Shown: positions 1 to 8,777, counted from the first letter of the stretch. The stretch: 64,000 bases of DNA from Burkholderia sp. HI2500 (GCF_002223055.1 NZ_NKFL01000006.1:62001-126000), one strand, 5' to 3'. Notes: generated by a model from the sequence alone, not told the origin. A program made the numbers and translations.

Positions 1-2
1 AG

Positions 3-608
3 CCGTTCAACACGACGTTGCAGGTCACGACCGGTTTCGACATCGACGGCAACGGCGACGTGTGGGCCGGGCTGAACGGCACCAACGCGATTACCCGCTA
101 CCCGATGACGGGCTTCGATGCGACCGGCAAGCCGTCGTGGGGCAAGCCGGTGACGACGCCCGTGCCGAGCACCGTGGCGCCGACGACGCGCATCGTCTAC
201 CAGGCGGACAGCGACACGATGATCCTCGCGCAGGGCCTCGCGAACAACTGGGACTGGACCGCGATGAACGGGCACATCGAGGTCTATCACGGCTGGAAGA
301 ACGGCAACACGACCGCGCCGAACCCGGTGATCAACCTGACCAGCGCGAACCCGAAATCGATCGCGGCGGCCGGCCACTACCTGTTCGTCGGCTACGTGCA
401 CACCGTGCCGAACGTCGACGTGTTCGATCTCAACACCGGCGCGCTCGTGACGACGCTGACCAACTCGAACACGTCGGCGATGGACGTCGGCAACGACGTC
501 GACTCGATGTACGGGATCCGCGCGTACCTGCGCTCGACCGGCGAATACGTGATCACGAAGGACAACTACAACGGCACCAGCATGATCGTGTATCGCTGGC
601 ATCCGTGA
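3..608 (+). CDS. C-terminal part of a secreted or propeller-like protein of unknown function (cut by window edge)
   Basis: The reading frame is open from the first bases of the window to the stop at 608, so the true start lies upstream and only about 200 C-terminal residues are visible. The sequence is rich in Gly, Asn and Thr and has short beta-strand-like units such as FDIDGNGDVWAGLNG and VDVFDLNTGALVTTL. This pattern is typical of NHL/YVTN-type beta-propeller repeats. No catalytic motif is recognisable. It converges on the cytochrome operon, with a strong hairpin between them. A beta-propeller fold is an inference from the repeat style only, and no function is proposed. Confidence 0.7.
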   Translation, partial: PFNTTLQVTTGFDIDGNGDVWAGLNGTNAITRYPMTGFDATGKPSWGKPVTTPVPSTVAPTTRIVYQADSDTMILAQGLANNWDWTAMNGHIEVYHGWKNGNTTAPNPVINLTSANPKSIAAAGHYLFVGYVHTVPNVDVFDLNTGALVTTLTNSNTSAMDVGNDVDSMYGIRAYLRSTGEYVITKDNYNGTSMIVYRWHP

Positions 609-621
609 ACGTGCAGGCAGC

Positions 622-648
622 GCAGGCCGTGCGGGCCCGACGGCCTGC
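622..648. terminator. Bidirectional terminator-like hairpin between convergent genes
   Basis: A perfect 9-bp inverted repeat (gcaggccgt / acggcctgc) surrounds a 9-nt GC-rich loop. It sits in the 52-bp gap between the stop at 608 and the convergent stop at 661. There is no long T tract, so termination strength is uncertain. Confidence 0.6.
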
Positions 649-660
649 ACGGCGTTTGCA

Positions 661-1596
661 TCACGGTGCGCCGAGCACGCGCCCGTTCACGCTGAGCCCG
701 TACATCGAATCGGGCGAATCGTGGAACTTCGCGCGCGTGTCCTGCACCGAGCCCGTGAAGCGTGGGTCCTGCGGACGTTCGTGGCTGTCCATGAAGGTCG
801 CGACGTCCCACGCCTCCTGATCGGTCAGCGTGCCGCCGAGCCCGAGCGGCATGTTGGCCTTGATGAAGCCGGCCGCATTGCGGATGTCGCCCATCCCCGC
901 GCCCCAGTTGAACGAACGCGCGCCCCACAGCGCGGGGAAGACCGCCTTGCCGCCGCTCGACTGCCCCTGGCCGTCCGCACCGTGGCACAGCGCGCAGTGC
1001 TGCGTGTAGACGGCGCCGCCGCGTGCATAGTCGGCCTTCTGCGCGGGCGGCGGCAGTTTCAGGAACCCCTGCCCCGGCAGCTTCGTGCCGACCGGCGCGC
1101 CCTTCGCGAGCCAGTACGAATAGGTCTCGAGCGCGACTAGGATCGGGTCGCCGGCCGGCGGTGCCTTGCCGTTCATGCTGTATCGAAAGCATCCCTGCAG
1201 GCGCTCGGCGAACGTGTTCACGTGGCCGTTCTTGCTGCGGTATGCCGGATACAGCAGGTACGCGGCCCACATCGGGCTCGAATCGGGCCGGCGGCCCGCG
1301 TCGAGGTGGCAGCTCGCGCAGGTCAGCTTGTTGCCGACGTACTTGCCCGCGAACTCGGGCGTGTGCAGGAAGATCTGCTCGCCGAGCTTCACGGTCTTGC
1401 CGAATTCGTCGGCGGGTATCGCGGATTCGGCGGGCGGCGCGAAGGGTTTGGCGGCCGTTGCCATCGTGGCCGGCGCGGGTGCGGAAGCCGCGGCCGGTGC
1501 ATCCTGCGGGGTAGCCGCGAACGCCAGCACGGGCATCCAGGCCGCGCCGAGCAGGGCCGCGCGGGTGCGGCGGATCAGCGTCCTGCGGTCGATCAT
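661..1596 (-). CDS. tsdA: Diheme cytochrome c, probable thiosulfate dehydrogenase TsdA
   Basis: A 311-residue periplasmic diheme cytochrome with an N-terminal signal peptide (hydrophobic to about residue 27). Heme sites are CASCH at 93-97 and CALCHGADGQG from 201. Between them lies LQGCFRYSMNGKAPP. TsdA enzymes use a Cys axial heme ligand in this kind of setting, and Cys136 is the obvious candidate here. TsdA couples two thiosulfate molecules to tetrathionate. The ATG was chosen because it overlaps the upstream TsdB-like stop by 4 bp (ATGA), which implies translational coupling. A longer frame extends further but lacks a sensible N-terminus. The family assignment rests on motif order and recognisable TsdA phrasing (WGARSFNWGAGMGDI). 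The direction of the reaction (thiosulfate oxidation or tetrathionate reduction) cannot be decided from sequence. Confidence 0.82.
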   Translation of the reverse strand: MIDRRTLIRRTRAALLGAAWMPVLAFAATPQDAPAAASAPAPATMATAAKPFAPPAESAIPADEFGKTVKLGEQIFLHTPEFAGKYVGNKLTCASCHLDAGRRPDSSPMWAAYLLYPAYRSKNGHVNTFAERLQGCFRYSMNGKAPPAGDPILVALETYSYWLAKGAPVGTKLPGQGFLKLPPPAQKADYARGGAVYTQHCALCHGADGQGQSSGGKAVFPALWGARSFNWGAGMGDIRNAAGFIKANMPLGLGGTLTDQEAWDVATFMDSHERPQDPRFTGSVQDTRAKFHDSPDSMYGLSVNGRVLGAP

Positions 1597-2279
1597 CGCT
1601 TGTCTCCTTGTGCCGCGCCGCCGCGCGCGTAGTAGGCGGCCACCGCGTCGATGTCGGCGTCGGACAGCTTGCCGGCGATCGCCGGCATCAGCGCCATTGG
1701 CCCGGGCGGGCGCGTGCCGTGTTTCCAGCCGTTCAGCTGGCCGGCGATATAGGCGGCCGGCTGGCCCGCGAGCGGCGGAAACGCGGTGCCCACCCCGAGG
1801 CCGCCGGGGCCGTGGCATTGCGCGCACGCGGGCAGGCCCTGCGACCAGCGTCCGCGCGTCGCGAGCCACGCGCCGGTGTTAGCCGGGTCGATCGACGTGT
1901 CGTTGGAGGCCACGATGCCGGCCGGCGCGGGCAGGCTCGCGAAGTACGCGGAGACCGCATCGCGCTCGTGCGGCGTCAGCAGTTTCGAGAGCGGCTGCAT
2001 GACCGGGTTCTGGCGGCTGCCGTCCGCGAACGCGGCAAGCTGCGCGGACAGATAGGCGGCAGGGGTGCCCGCGAGGCGCGGGAAGCCGGCCGCCGCGTTG
2101 CCTTCGCCCTGGCTGCCGTGGCAGCCGATGCACGCGGCGACGCCCGTCGTCGTGCCCTGTGTGGCGATCGTCTTGCCGAGCGCCGCGTCGTCCGCGCGCG
2201 CCTGGCCGGCCAGCAACGCGGCCGCTGCGAGCAGCAGCGGTGCGAGCCGGCGTCGCGGTGTGTCCACCGTATCGTTCAC
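1593..2279 (-). CDS. tsdB: Diheme c4-type cytochrome, probable TsdB electron acceptor
   Basis: A 228-residue exported cytochrome with two c4-like halves: CIGCHGSQGEG at 50-60 and CAQCHGPGGLG at 152-162. Each is followed by a Met-containing segment that could supply the sixth heme ligand. The start is a GTG preceded by a strong AAGGAGGGG ribosome-binding site, and a signal peptide runs to about residue 29 (GQARA/D). In known tsdBA pairs TsdB takes electrons from TsdA and passes them to the respiratory chain. The gene ends 4 bp inside tsdA. A generic cytochrome c4 is the alternative, and the gene order favours TsdB. Confidence 0.78.
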   Translation of the reverse strand: MNDTVDTPRRRLAPLLLAAAALLAGQARADDAALGKTIATQGTTTGVAACIGCHGSQGEGNAAAGFPRLAGTPAAYLSAQLAAFADGSRQNPVMQPLSKLLTPHERDAVSAYFASLPAPAGIVASNDTSIDPANTGAWLATRGRWSQGLPACAQCHGPGGLGVGTAFPPLAGQPAAYIAGQLNGWKHGTRPPGPMALMPAIAGKLSDADIDAVAAYYARGGAAQGDKR

Positions 2280-2337
2280 GTATCCCCTCCTTGTTGTAGG
2301 TCCCTCGCGCCGCCGAACTGCCGGCGCGGCCGCGCGG

Positions 2338-3414
2338 TCAGCCCGCGTCGGATTGCAGTTGCTCCGGCGCGAGGTGCTGCGTCGGTGTCGCCGCATCGTA
2401 TCGGCCGAAGCCGTAGCGCTGGAAAATCCGGAACGCCTCCGGCGACCGGATGAACGCGAGCCACGTGCGCGCGGCCTCCGGATGCGGCGCGTCCTTCACC
2501 ATCGCCCCCGCATAGATGGCCGTCGTATTCTGCTCGGCCGGAATGTCGATGTGCATCAGCGGATGCCCGACCTGTTCCTGGAACGCCGCTTCGGATTGCC
2601 ACAGCACGCCCGCGTCCGCGCGACCCTGCATCAGGAACAGCGCGGTTTCCCGATGATGGATGTGCGTGAGCTCGGCCGTGCCGGTGCGCACCTTGTCGTC
2701 GTAGACGGTACGCGCGAGCGCGTCGCCGCCGGCTTTCACGAGCGACGCGCGGATCTGCCGCGCGACGCCTTCGAATGCCGGATTGGGCATCGCAAGCTGC
2801 ACGTCGGGCCGCGCGAGGTCGTTCAGCGATGCGATCCGCTTCGGATTGCCGGCGCGCACCATGATCGTCAGCTGGTTCGTCACGTACGGCACGGCCGGGC
2901 CGATGAGCGTGCCGTCCGCGATCAGCCCGTTGATCTTGCCGAGCCCCGCGAAATACGCATCGGGCTTGACCGTCCACGTCATGTTGCCGACGGTGATCGT
3001 GCCGCCCGCCTGGATCTGCTTCACGAGCAGGCCGGGCGGGATCGTCTCCCAGTAGATGCGGCCGCGGTACTCGGGGTGATCTTCCTCGAACTTCGCGACG
3101 AGCGGCGCCATCGCGAAGAAATAGTTGCCGCCGACGAACAGCACGAGCTTCGGCGCGGTGAGGTCGCCGTGGAAATCGGCGAGCACGTCGACCTGCGGCA
3201 CCGTGAATTCGAGGCCACGGTGCGTCGCGTCGTTGTTGCGGCCGTTTTGCCAGGGCGGAAAGACGGTTGCGGCGGTGTCGGCGGGCGCGGCGAGCGAGAG
3301 GGCCGACGCGCAGCAGAGCCACGCGGCCAGCACGGCGCGCAGCGTGCGCCGACGGCGGCGCGATGGCGATGGAGGTTGCAGTTGCAGCGGGATCGATATC
3401 ATCGCGGGGCTCAT
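2338..3414 (-). CDS. Periplasmic substrate-binding protein, ModA-like (SBP_bac_11 type), orphan
   Basis: A 358-residue protein with a hydrophobic signal segment (LRAVLAAWLCCASALSLAA) and the two-lobe layout of molybdate/sulfate-type binding proteins. Landmarks include VLFVGGNYFFAMAPLVAKFE near the mature N-terminus, NQLTIMVRAGNP, a central LNDLARPDVQLAMPNP and a C-terminal TWLAFIRSPEAFRIFQRYGF. No permease or ATPase gene is nearby, so it is either a sensory or scavenging binding protein or it uses a transporter encoded elsewhere. The start chosen overlaps the stop of the DsrE-like gene by 4 bp; an internal ATG at 3402 is also possible. The operon suggests a sulfur oxyanion ligand rather than molybdate, but that is inference. 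Confidence 0.72.
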   Translation of the reverse strand: MSPAMISIPLQLQPPSPSRRRRRTLRAVLAAWLCCASALSLAAPADTAATVFPPWQNGRNNDATHRGLEFTVPQVDVLADFHGDLTAPKLVLFVGGNYFFAMAPLVAKFEEDHPEYRGRIYWETIPPGLLVKQIQAGGTITVGNMTWTVKPDAYFAGLGKINGLIADGTLIGPAVPYVTNQLTIMVRAGNPKRIASLNDLARPDVQLAMPNPAFEGVARQIRASLVKAGGDALARTVYDDKVRTGTAELTHIHHRETALFLMQGRADAGVLWQSEAAFQEQVGHPLMHIDIPAEQNTTAIYAGAMVKDAPHPEAARTWLAFIRSPEAFRIFQRYGFGRYDAATPTQHLAPEQLQSDAG

Positions 3415-4202
3415 TTTGCGTACGTGAAGCCGGCCTGCTGCAGTTCGGGCAGCGTGCCGACCGCGCCTGGCGTGACGATCGCCGACGGGATCACGTGGTT
3501 GGTCAGGTCCGCCGCAAGCGCATCGAGCGGCAGCTTGTCGGGATTTGCGTTCGCGCCGTCGAGCCGTTCCGCGAGTTCCCAGATCGCGTTGTGGCACGAC
3601 AGGAACACGACACCACGCTGCTGCAGCGCGGCGATGCTGTTGTCGTGCGACGAGAACGCGCCGTCGGATAACTCGTGGTCTTGCGCGCCTTTCGATTGCG
3701 CGGGCATTGCATCGAGCAGCGTGTTGGACGGAAACGCGGCACCGGCGAATTTCGCGAGGCCGTATTTGTCCCACGCGGCCTGGTCGAACAGCGCGAGATG
3801 CGCGCTGCCGTGCGTGGCCGAAACGACGAGGAAATCCGGGTGACGGTACGACCAGATCTGCGCATTCAGCGAATTGCGCATCAGGTTCAGCCATGGGCCG
3901 CCGAGCTCGGTGTTGTCCCATACCTGCTTCGGGCCGCCGCGGTAGCCGGTCACTTCGGTGAGCGCCGCGTGATCCCACTGGTCGGGGCGTTCGAGGATCA
4001 TCGGCACCGTCTTGAAGTCGCGCCGCCTCGGCGCGGCCGCGAGGCGGCGCGTGAGGTCGGCGAGGTGCGTGGCGCCGCCCGGCAGCAGCGCGCCGGTGTC
4101 GGGCGTGGCGGCGTGAGCGGGGCGCGCGGCGGCGAGCAGCGCGGTGCCGGCCGCGAGGCCGAGTGTCTTGAGCGCGCCTCGGCGTGCATGCCGGTCGGAC
4201 AT
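3411..4202 (-). CDS. Tat-exported DsrE-like protein
   Basis: 263 residues. The N-terminus HARRGALKTLGLAAGTALL is a twin-arginine signal with cleavage likely after residue 30 (AHA). The C-terminal third matches the DsrE-fold pattern in outline: GVVFLSCHNAIWEL with Cys203, then HVIPSAIVTPGAV and LPELQQAGFTYAK. DsrE-family proteins carry sulfane sulfur on such a cysteine. Homologues are often given the uninformative name transcriptional initiation protein Tat. The ribosome-binding site is GGGAGAT, 6 nt before the ATG. As first gene of a coupled operon with TsdB/TsdA, a role in periplasmic persulfide or thiosulfate handling is plausible. The DsrE assignment is by motif inspection only. Confidence 0.65.
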   Translation of the reverse strand: MSDRHARRGALKTLGLAAGTALLAAARPAHAATPDTGALLPGGATHLADLTRRLAAAPRRRDFKTVPMILERPDQWDHAALTEVTGYRGGPKQVWDNTELGGPWLNLMRNSLNAQIWSYRHPDFLVVSATHGSAHLALFDQAAWDKYGLAKFAGAAFPSNTLLDAMPAQSKGAQDHELSDGAFSSHDNSIAALQQRGVVFLSCHNAIWELAERLDGANANPDKLPLDALAADLTNHVIPSAIVTPGAVGTLPELQQAGFTYAK

Positions 4203-4568
4203 GGCTTATCTCCCGAAATCGTTTTTGTGGGGGGCGTGTCGCGTTGCCGTGCGGCGATTCGGCGTCGCGAATGCGTAGCCAGTCTAGCGGCCCGTGCTCG
4301 ATACGGAAAATCGCGATATCGGATGGGAGGTATTCGAGGGTCTGATGATTGGACGGGCGGGCGGGGGCGGTGCGAACGGTGCGGCGACCGTCGGGGCGAG
4401 CGTTGCATCCGACCTTCTTCGCAGCGCCGGGTCGTCGGAAGCATCCAGCGGACGGGTCCGGTTGCGGTCGACGAATTGACCTGATTATTGATATTGATAA
4501 CTGATTATAAGGCGAGGGGAGCAAATGGTCGGCTTGTATAATCGCCCCCCACGAGTGTGATGCGGGTT
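4203..4568. other. Intergenic region upstream of the tsd-type operon
   Basis: About 365 bp without a convincing gene. It ends in an AT-rich patch around 4475-4515 (repeated TGATTAT/TGATAT-like words) unlike the flanking DNA. This could be a promoter or regulator region for the minus-strand operon, although it lies some 270-300 bp from the first start codon. No clear -35/-10 pair was identified. Confidence 0.4.
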
Positions 4569-4608
4569 TGCGGGTGGGCCGCCGCTTGCCGGCCAGCCCA
4601 CGCCCGCA
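4569..4608 (-). terminator. Hairpin downstream of the TonB receptor gene
   Basis: tgcggg-tgggc pairs with gccca-cg-cccgca (2-nt bulge) across a GC-rich loop, directly after the receptor stop at 4625. There is no clear T tract. Confidence 0.5.
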
Positions 4609-4624
4609 TCAGCGCATCAGACCA

Positions 4625-6814
4625 TCAGAACGACACCGTCGTCGTCAGCGTGACGAGCCGCGGCTCGCCGACCGCGATGATCAGGTTGTTGTTGCTCGAC
4701 GGGTAGTAGGTCTTGTCGAGCAGGTTCTTCACGTTGAGCTGGAAGCGCGTCGGGAACTTGCCGATCGTCGTTTCGTAGGCGGCGAATGCGTCGACGGTCA
4801 CGTAGCCGGGCAGCGTGAAGCTGTTCGCGGTGTCACCCGAACGTGAGCCGACAAGTCGTGCGCCGCCGCCGAAGCGCCAGCGGCCGGGCAGGTTCGCGAT
4901 CGCCGTGTCGTATACCGCGAAGAGGCTGCCCGTATGGCGCGCAACGTTGGTTAGCGGCGTGTTGCTGTCGCGATCGGTCGCATTCGTGTACGCATAGCTG
5001 CCGATCACGCTCAGGTGGCGCGTGATCTGCCCCGCGACGTCGAGCTCGATCCCGCGCGAGCGCGCGGTGCCGATCGTCGACGTCAGATCGCCCACCGTGA
5101 CCGCGACGTTGCGCTTGTCGATCTGGTAGACCGCGAGCGTGCCGGTGATCGCCGGCTTCAGGCTGAACTTCAGCCCGGCCTCGAGCACGCGGCCGTATTC
5201 CGGTGCGAGCGGCGCCGCGACGTTCGTGGCGACGTTCGGCTTGAATGAGCGGCTGACGTTCGCGTAGGCGGTCAGCGCCGGCGTGAGCGCATAGGCGAGC
5301 CCGAACTGCGGCAGCCACACGCTGCCGCGCGAGCGGTCGGCGAACACGAACGGCCGCCCCATCCCCGATTCCTGCTGCCAGTTTTCCCAACGCAGCCCGC
5401 CTACCGCGGTAAGGCGATCAGTGAGCTTCACCGAGTCCTGCACGATCGTCGAATACGCATGCACCACCGAGCGCGAATCGCTTTGCTTCGGGTTGGGTAT
5501 GCCGCCCGGCGCGAGCAGGTCGTACACGGGATCGTAGAGATTGAAGCCCTTCGTTGCCTTGCCGCGGATCGTGTCGCCGCGGAAGCTGCGCTGCCGCTCG
5601 TATTCGCCGCCGATGTAGATCGCGTGATTCATGCCGGCGAGCGTCACGTTGCCGAGCAGGCCGAGCGTCGCGATCTGGTCGGAATCGTTGCGCCCGAGGT
5701 TCGCATCGGACGAGCGCGTCAGTGCGCCGGTGGTGCTGTTGAACGCGGTTGCGCGGGTAATGTACTGATCGTAGCGATCGCGGCCCCAGCCGTAGGTTGC
5801 ACGCGCGCGCCACGCATCGGAGAAGCGGTGCTCGACGCGCGCACGCAGCGTTTCCTGGATGCCGGTGCTCTGCGACCACGCTTCCTCGTAGCGGCGATAG
5901 CGGAGCGCATCGTCGAGCTGGCCGTTCACGAGCACCGTGCCGCGATCGAACGGCGTCGTGTAGTCGACGTACTGGTAGCTGACGTCGATCGACGTGCTCG
6001 CGTCGTGCCACGACAGCGCGGGTGCGATCAGCGCGTCGCGCTGGCGGCCGAAGCTGCGCCAGTAGCGGCTCGTGTCGTACTGGCCGGTCAGCCGGAACGC
6101 GAGCGTGCCGCCCGCGACCTGGCCCGGCTTGCCGAGCGGGCCCGTGAGATCGAACGTCGCGCTGCTGCCGCCGTGGCTCGTGCGCGAGGCCGAGATCGAG
6201 CCGCCGAACGTGTCTTCCGGCTTGCGCGTGACGAGGTTGATCACGCCGCCCGGATCCTGCATCCCGTAGAGCAGCGACGCCGGGCCCTTCAGCACTTCGA
6301 CGCGGTCGATCGTCGCCAGATAGCTGTGCAGCACCGGCGTGCGCACGCCGTCGACGAGCACGGAGCCGTCGTTGTTCGACCCGAAGCCGCGCTTGATGAA
6401 CGCGTCGCGCGTGCCGCCTAGGGTGTTCGTTTGCGTGACGCCGCTGATGTTGCCGAGCACGTCGTCGAGCGTGCGCGCCTGCTGGTCCTGCATCACGCTG
6501 CTGCTGACCACCGCGACCGATTGCGGAATCTCCTTGATCGAACGGTTGTCGCCGCCCGCGATGCTCGTGGTGCGCGGCTGATAGCCGACCGTCGGATCGG
6601 CGGTTGCCGATGCGCTGACGCTGATCGCCGGGAGTTCGCGCGCGGCCGGCGGCGCGGGTGTGGAAGCGGAAGCAGGGGCGGCGGATTCGGCGTCGGCGCG
6701 TTCTGCGGCGGACGCATGCGTGCCGCTCGCGACGCACAGGGTGATCAGGGCAGGCAGGCTCGTGCGCCACGGACGCAGGGTCCGGGCACGGCGGGGTGTT
6801 CGGCGGGATGGCAT
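4625..6814 (-). CDS. TonB-dependent siderophore receptor
   Basis: A 729-residue outer-membrane receptor. After a signal peptide and an Ala/Pro-rich linker comes a TonB-box-like segment (ELPAISVSA). The plug follows, with SIKEIPQSVAVVSS, TLDDVLGNISGV, FIKRGF and VEVLKGPASLLYGMQDPGGVINLVTRKP. The long beta-barrel ends in a terminal Phe (TTTVSF), as expected for BAM-dependent proteins. These plug motifs are characteristic of ferric-siderophore receptors of the FoxA/FhuE/FpvA group. No siderophore synthesis gene lies nearby, so it probably takes up a xenosiderophore or one made elsewhere in the genome. A Fur-like box lies about 80-100 bp upstream of the ATG. The exact siderophore cannot be read from sequence. 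The start has a weak ribosome-binding site, so an adjacent start is possible. Confidence 0.92.
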   Translation of the reverse strand: MPSRRTPRRARTLRPWRTSLPALITLCVASGTHASAAERADAESAAPASASTPAPPAARELPAISVSASATADPTVGYQPRTTSIAGGDNRSIKEIPQSVAVVSSSVMQDQQARTLDDVLGNISGVTQTNTLGGTRDAFIKRGFGSNNDGSVLVDGVRTPVLHSYLATIDRVEVLKGPASLLYGMQDPGGVINLVTRKPEDTFGGSISASRTSHGGSSATFDLTGPLGKPGQVAGGTLAFRLTGQYDTSRYWRSFGRQRDALIAPALSWHDASTSIDVSYQYVDYTTPFDRGTVLVNGQLDDALRYRRYEEAWSQSTGIQETLRARVEHRFSDAWRARATYGWGRDRYDQYITRATAFNSTTGALTRSSDANLGRNDSDQIATLGLLGNVTLAGMNHAIYIGGEYERQRSFRGDTIRGKATKGFNLYDPVYDLLAPGGIPNPKQSDSRSVVHAYSTIVQDSVKLTDRLTAVGGLRWENWQQESGMGRPFVFADRSRGSVWLPQFGLAYALTPALTAYANVSRSFKPNVATNVAAPLAPEYGRVLEAGLKFSLKPAITGTLAVYQIDKRNVAVTVGDLTSTIGTARSRGIELDVAGQITRHLSVIGSYAYTNATDRDSNTPLTNVARHTGSLFAVYDTAIANLPGRWRFGGGARLVGSRSGDTANSFTLPGYVTVDAFAAYETTIGKFPTRFQLNVKNLLDKTYYPSSNNNLIIAVGEPRLVTLTTTVSF

Positions 6815-7213
6815 GAATCGATGCAGGACGGAGTGCTAAGGATCGGGGCGCGGGCCGCGGCGTTTCGCCACGACCAGGACGCGAATAATATATGTAATGA
6901 GAATCATTTGCAATTGTAATGAAATGATCGGCGCCACGGGGACCTTGGTTGCCGGGCCGTCGGCCGTCTGCTACCGTAGCGACCAAAATCAGACGCAGTG
7001 AAATTCAATGAGAGAGCCGGGGGCCGCACCATGTCACCTTCCTGTCACGTCGCGTTCAGCGCGACGCTGCGCACCGCACACGACCATGCGGGTGGAGAAG
7101 TGATCGCAGCCGTGTTCCGCCATTCGAACGATTAAAGCAACGGAAGCGAATTCGTCCGGCGCAAGCGCCGGGCTTCAATTACTTCAACCACCACGCTAGA
7201 CGGGAGACCACCC
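6815..7213. other. Divergent intergenic region, receptor / small secreted protein
   Basis: About 400 bp. It contains the Fur-like box (6893-6911) and an AT-rich stretch at 6885-6930. The rest is ordinary GC-rich sequence without a supported gene. The ribosome-binding site GGGAGA of the next gene is at its right end. Confidence 0.5.
6893..6911 (-). promoter_or_regulatory. Fur-box-like operator
   Basis: tgtaatgagaatcatttgc matches the classical 19-bp Fur consensus at 14 of 19 positions by eye, including the central AATGAnAATCATT core. It lies in a short AT-rich patch upstream of the siderophore receptor, consistent with iron-repressed expression. Confidence 0.75.
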
Positions 7214-7660
7214 ATGAAGAAGATTTCCGCGCCGTTCGCGGCGGCCGCGCTTGCAGCATGCACGATGCTGGCGGGCGTTCACCAGACCGCCTGCGCCGCA
7301 TCGGACACCGAGCCCGCGATCGACGCGCATTACGGCGCCGTGATCGAGGCGTACACGCAGGACATGGCCGCCGCGAAGACGAAGTACGACGGCAAGCGCC
7401 TCGTGTTCGTCGGCGCCGTGATCCGGATGGGCAGCGATCCGGGCGGCACCTATTTCGGCGCGCTGACGAAGGACGGCGAGCAGTTCGACACGCATTTCGA
7501 CGTGGCCGACCAGGATGCGCTGAAGCCGAAATTCCCCGGCGGCGAGATCAAGCCGTTCGTCACGTCGGCGGCGTTCCGCTTCAGCTGCGTGAACGAAGGC
7601 TATATCGATGCGCCGGTGCTGCCGGGGTTGAAGCTCTCGCACTGCAAGCTCGCCAACTGA
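7214..7660 (+). CDS. Small secreted protein, possible OB-fold (tRNA_anti-like) domain
   Basis: 148 residues beginning MKKISAPFAAAALAACTMLAG, a clear export signal; cleavage near ACA/AS (about residue 29) is likely. The mature part has a helical lead (AYTQDMAAAKTKYDGKRL) followed by strands VFVGAVIRMG and TYFGALTKDGEQ. That order resembles small periplasmic OB-fold proteins of the tRNA_anti-like group (KYxGKxVxVxGxV). Two cysteines near the C-terminus (FSCVNEG and SHCKLAN) could form a disulfide. The ribosome-binding site GGGAGA precedes the ATG. Function is unknown; the fold is an inference. Confidence 0.72.
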   Translation: MKKISAPFAAAALAACTMLAGVHQTACAASDTEPAIDAHYGAVIEAYTQDMAAAKTKYDGKRLVFVGAVIRMGSDPGGTYFGALTKDGEQFDTHFDVADQDALKPKFPGGEIKPFVTSAAFRFSCVNEGYIDAPVLPGLKLSHCKLAN

Positions 7661-7685
7661 CCTGCGCCGGCGCGGTGTCCGGCGT

Positions 7686-8777
7686 TCAGAACTTCTGCTG
7701 GATGCCGGCCATCACGCCGAGCTGGTTCATCCCGGTCCCGACCGTCCCGCCGGCGGCGACCGCGTTCGCAGCCAACTTGCTATTGAACATGTAGCCCACC
7801 GACGTATAGACGGTCGTCCGCTTCGACAGGAAATAGGTCGCGCGGCCGACGAGCAGCGTGGCATTCGTGCCTTCGCTGTTTTCGCGGCGCTGCAGGTAGC
7901 GTACGCCCTGCAGGTCGAGCGCGAGGTAGGGCGTCGCGTAGTACGTGCCGCCGGCGAACACGATATCGGCCTGCAGGTGGTCGGCCGCCGCGAGATTGCG
8001 GCGGATCCACCCGGCGCCGAGTTTCGCGGGGCCGATCTTCACGTAGCCGGCGACGATGTCGCGCGTGTCGGTGTATGCGGGATTGTTCAGCGGCGCGAGC
8101 GCGCCGCCGCCGCCGCGCATCACGTCGTGCGACGCGGCGAGCCCGAAGTTGCTCGCGTCATACGCGAGCATCGCCGTGTACTGGCGGCAGGCGACGATGT
8201 CGCCGGGCACCTGCCCGGCACAGCCCGTCGCCGACGGCCCTGCCGGCCCGGCCGCGTCGCGGCCGAAGCTGTAGGTGGCGCCGAGCGTCACGCCGTGGAA
8301 CGTGCCCTTGTAGCCGATCGCATTGTCGCTGCGCGCGTTCGGCAGATAGGAATCGAAATCCGCCATCGAGTGAATCGACGGGCCGATCACGTCGGCATTG
8401 GTCAGCACGATCATCGACATGTTCATCTGGCGGCCGAGGGTCAGCGCGCCGAACGGACCGTTCACGCCGACGTTCGCCTGTCGCCCGAACAGGCGCCCGC
8501 CGTAGTTCAGTGCGCCGGTGCCGGGCTGGAAACCGTTTTCGAGCACGAAGAAAGCCTGGTAGCCGCCGCCGAGATCCTCCGTGCCTCGCAGCCCCCACCG
8601 TGACGGCACCTCGCCGGTCAGCGTCGGCATGCCCGTGAACGATCCGCCGTGCGCGGCGTTGTTGTAGTAGGACACGCCGGTATCGATGATCCCGTACAGC
8701 GTGACGCTGCTTTGCGCGCAGGCCGGTCCGGCCAGTGCCATTGCCGTCGCTAGCGCGACGCCCAGTTTCTTTTTCAT
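7686..8777 (-). CDS. Gram-negative porin (Burkholderia OmpC-type)
   Basis: A 363-residue trimeric porin with signal peptide MKKKLGVALATAMALAGPACA and mature start QSSVTLYGIIDTGV. The internal motif SRWGLRGTEDLGGGYQAFF is typical of the porin_4 family, and the C-terminus is Phe (GIQQKF). The second ATG was chosen because GGAGACA sits 5-7 nt before it; the upstream ATG lies within that ribosome-binding site. It is the last gene of the minus-strand aromatic O-demethylation operon (the MFS gene ends 103 bp upstream). An outer-membrane entry route for aromatic acids is therefore likely. A T/A-rich patch (ttataaaaat on the minus strand) before it may be its own promoter. Confidence 0.9.
   Translation of the reverse strand: MKKKLGVALATAMALAGPACAQSSVTLYGIIDTGVSYYNNAAHGGSFTGMPTLTGEVPSRWGLRGTEDLGGGYQAFFVLENGFQPGTGALNYGGRLFGRQANVGVNGPFGALTLGRQMNMSMIVLTNADVIGPSIHSMADFDSYLPNARSDNAIGYKGTFHGVTLGATYSFGRDAAGPAGPSATGCAGQVPGDIVACRQYTAMLAYDASNFGLAASHDVMRGGGGALAPLNNPAYTDTRDIVAGYVKIGPAKLGAGWIRRNLAAADHLQADIVFAGGTYYATPYLALDLQGVRYLQRRENSEGTNATLLVGRATYFLSKRTTVYTSVGYMFNSKLAANAVAAGGTVGTGMNQLGVMAGIQQKF

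Noticed and set aside
2338..3414. Molybdate transporter operon
   Set aside because: ModA-like protein only; no ModB or ModC genes adjacent.
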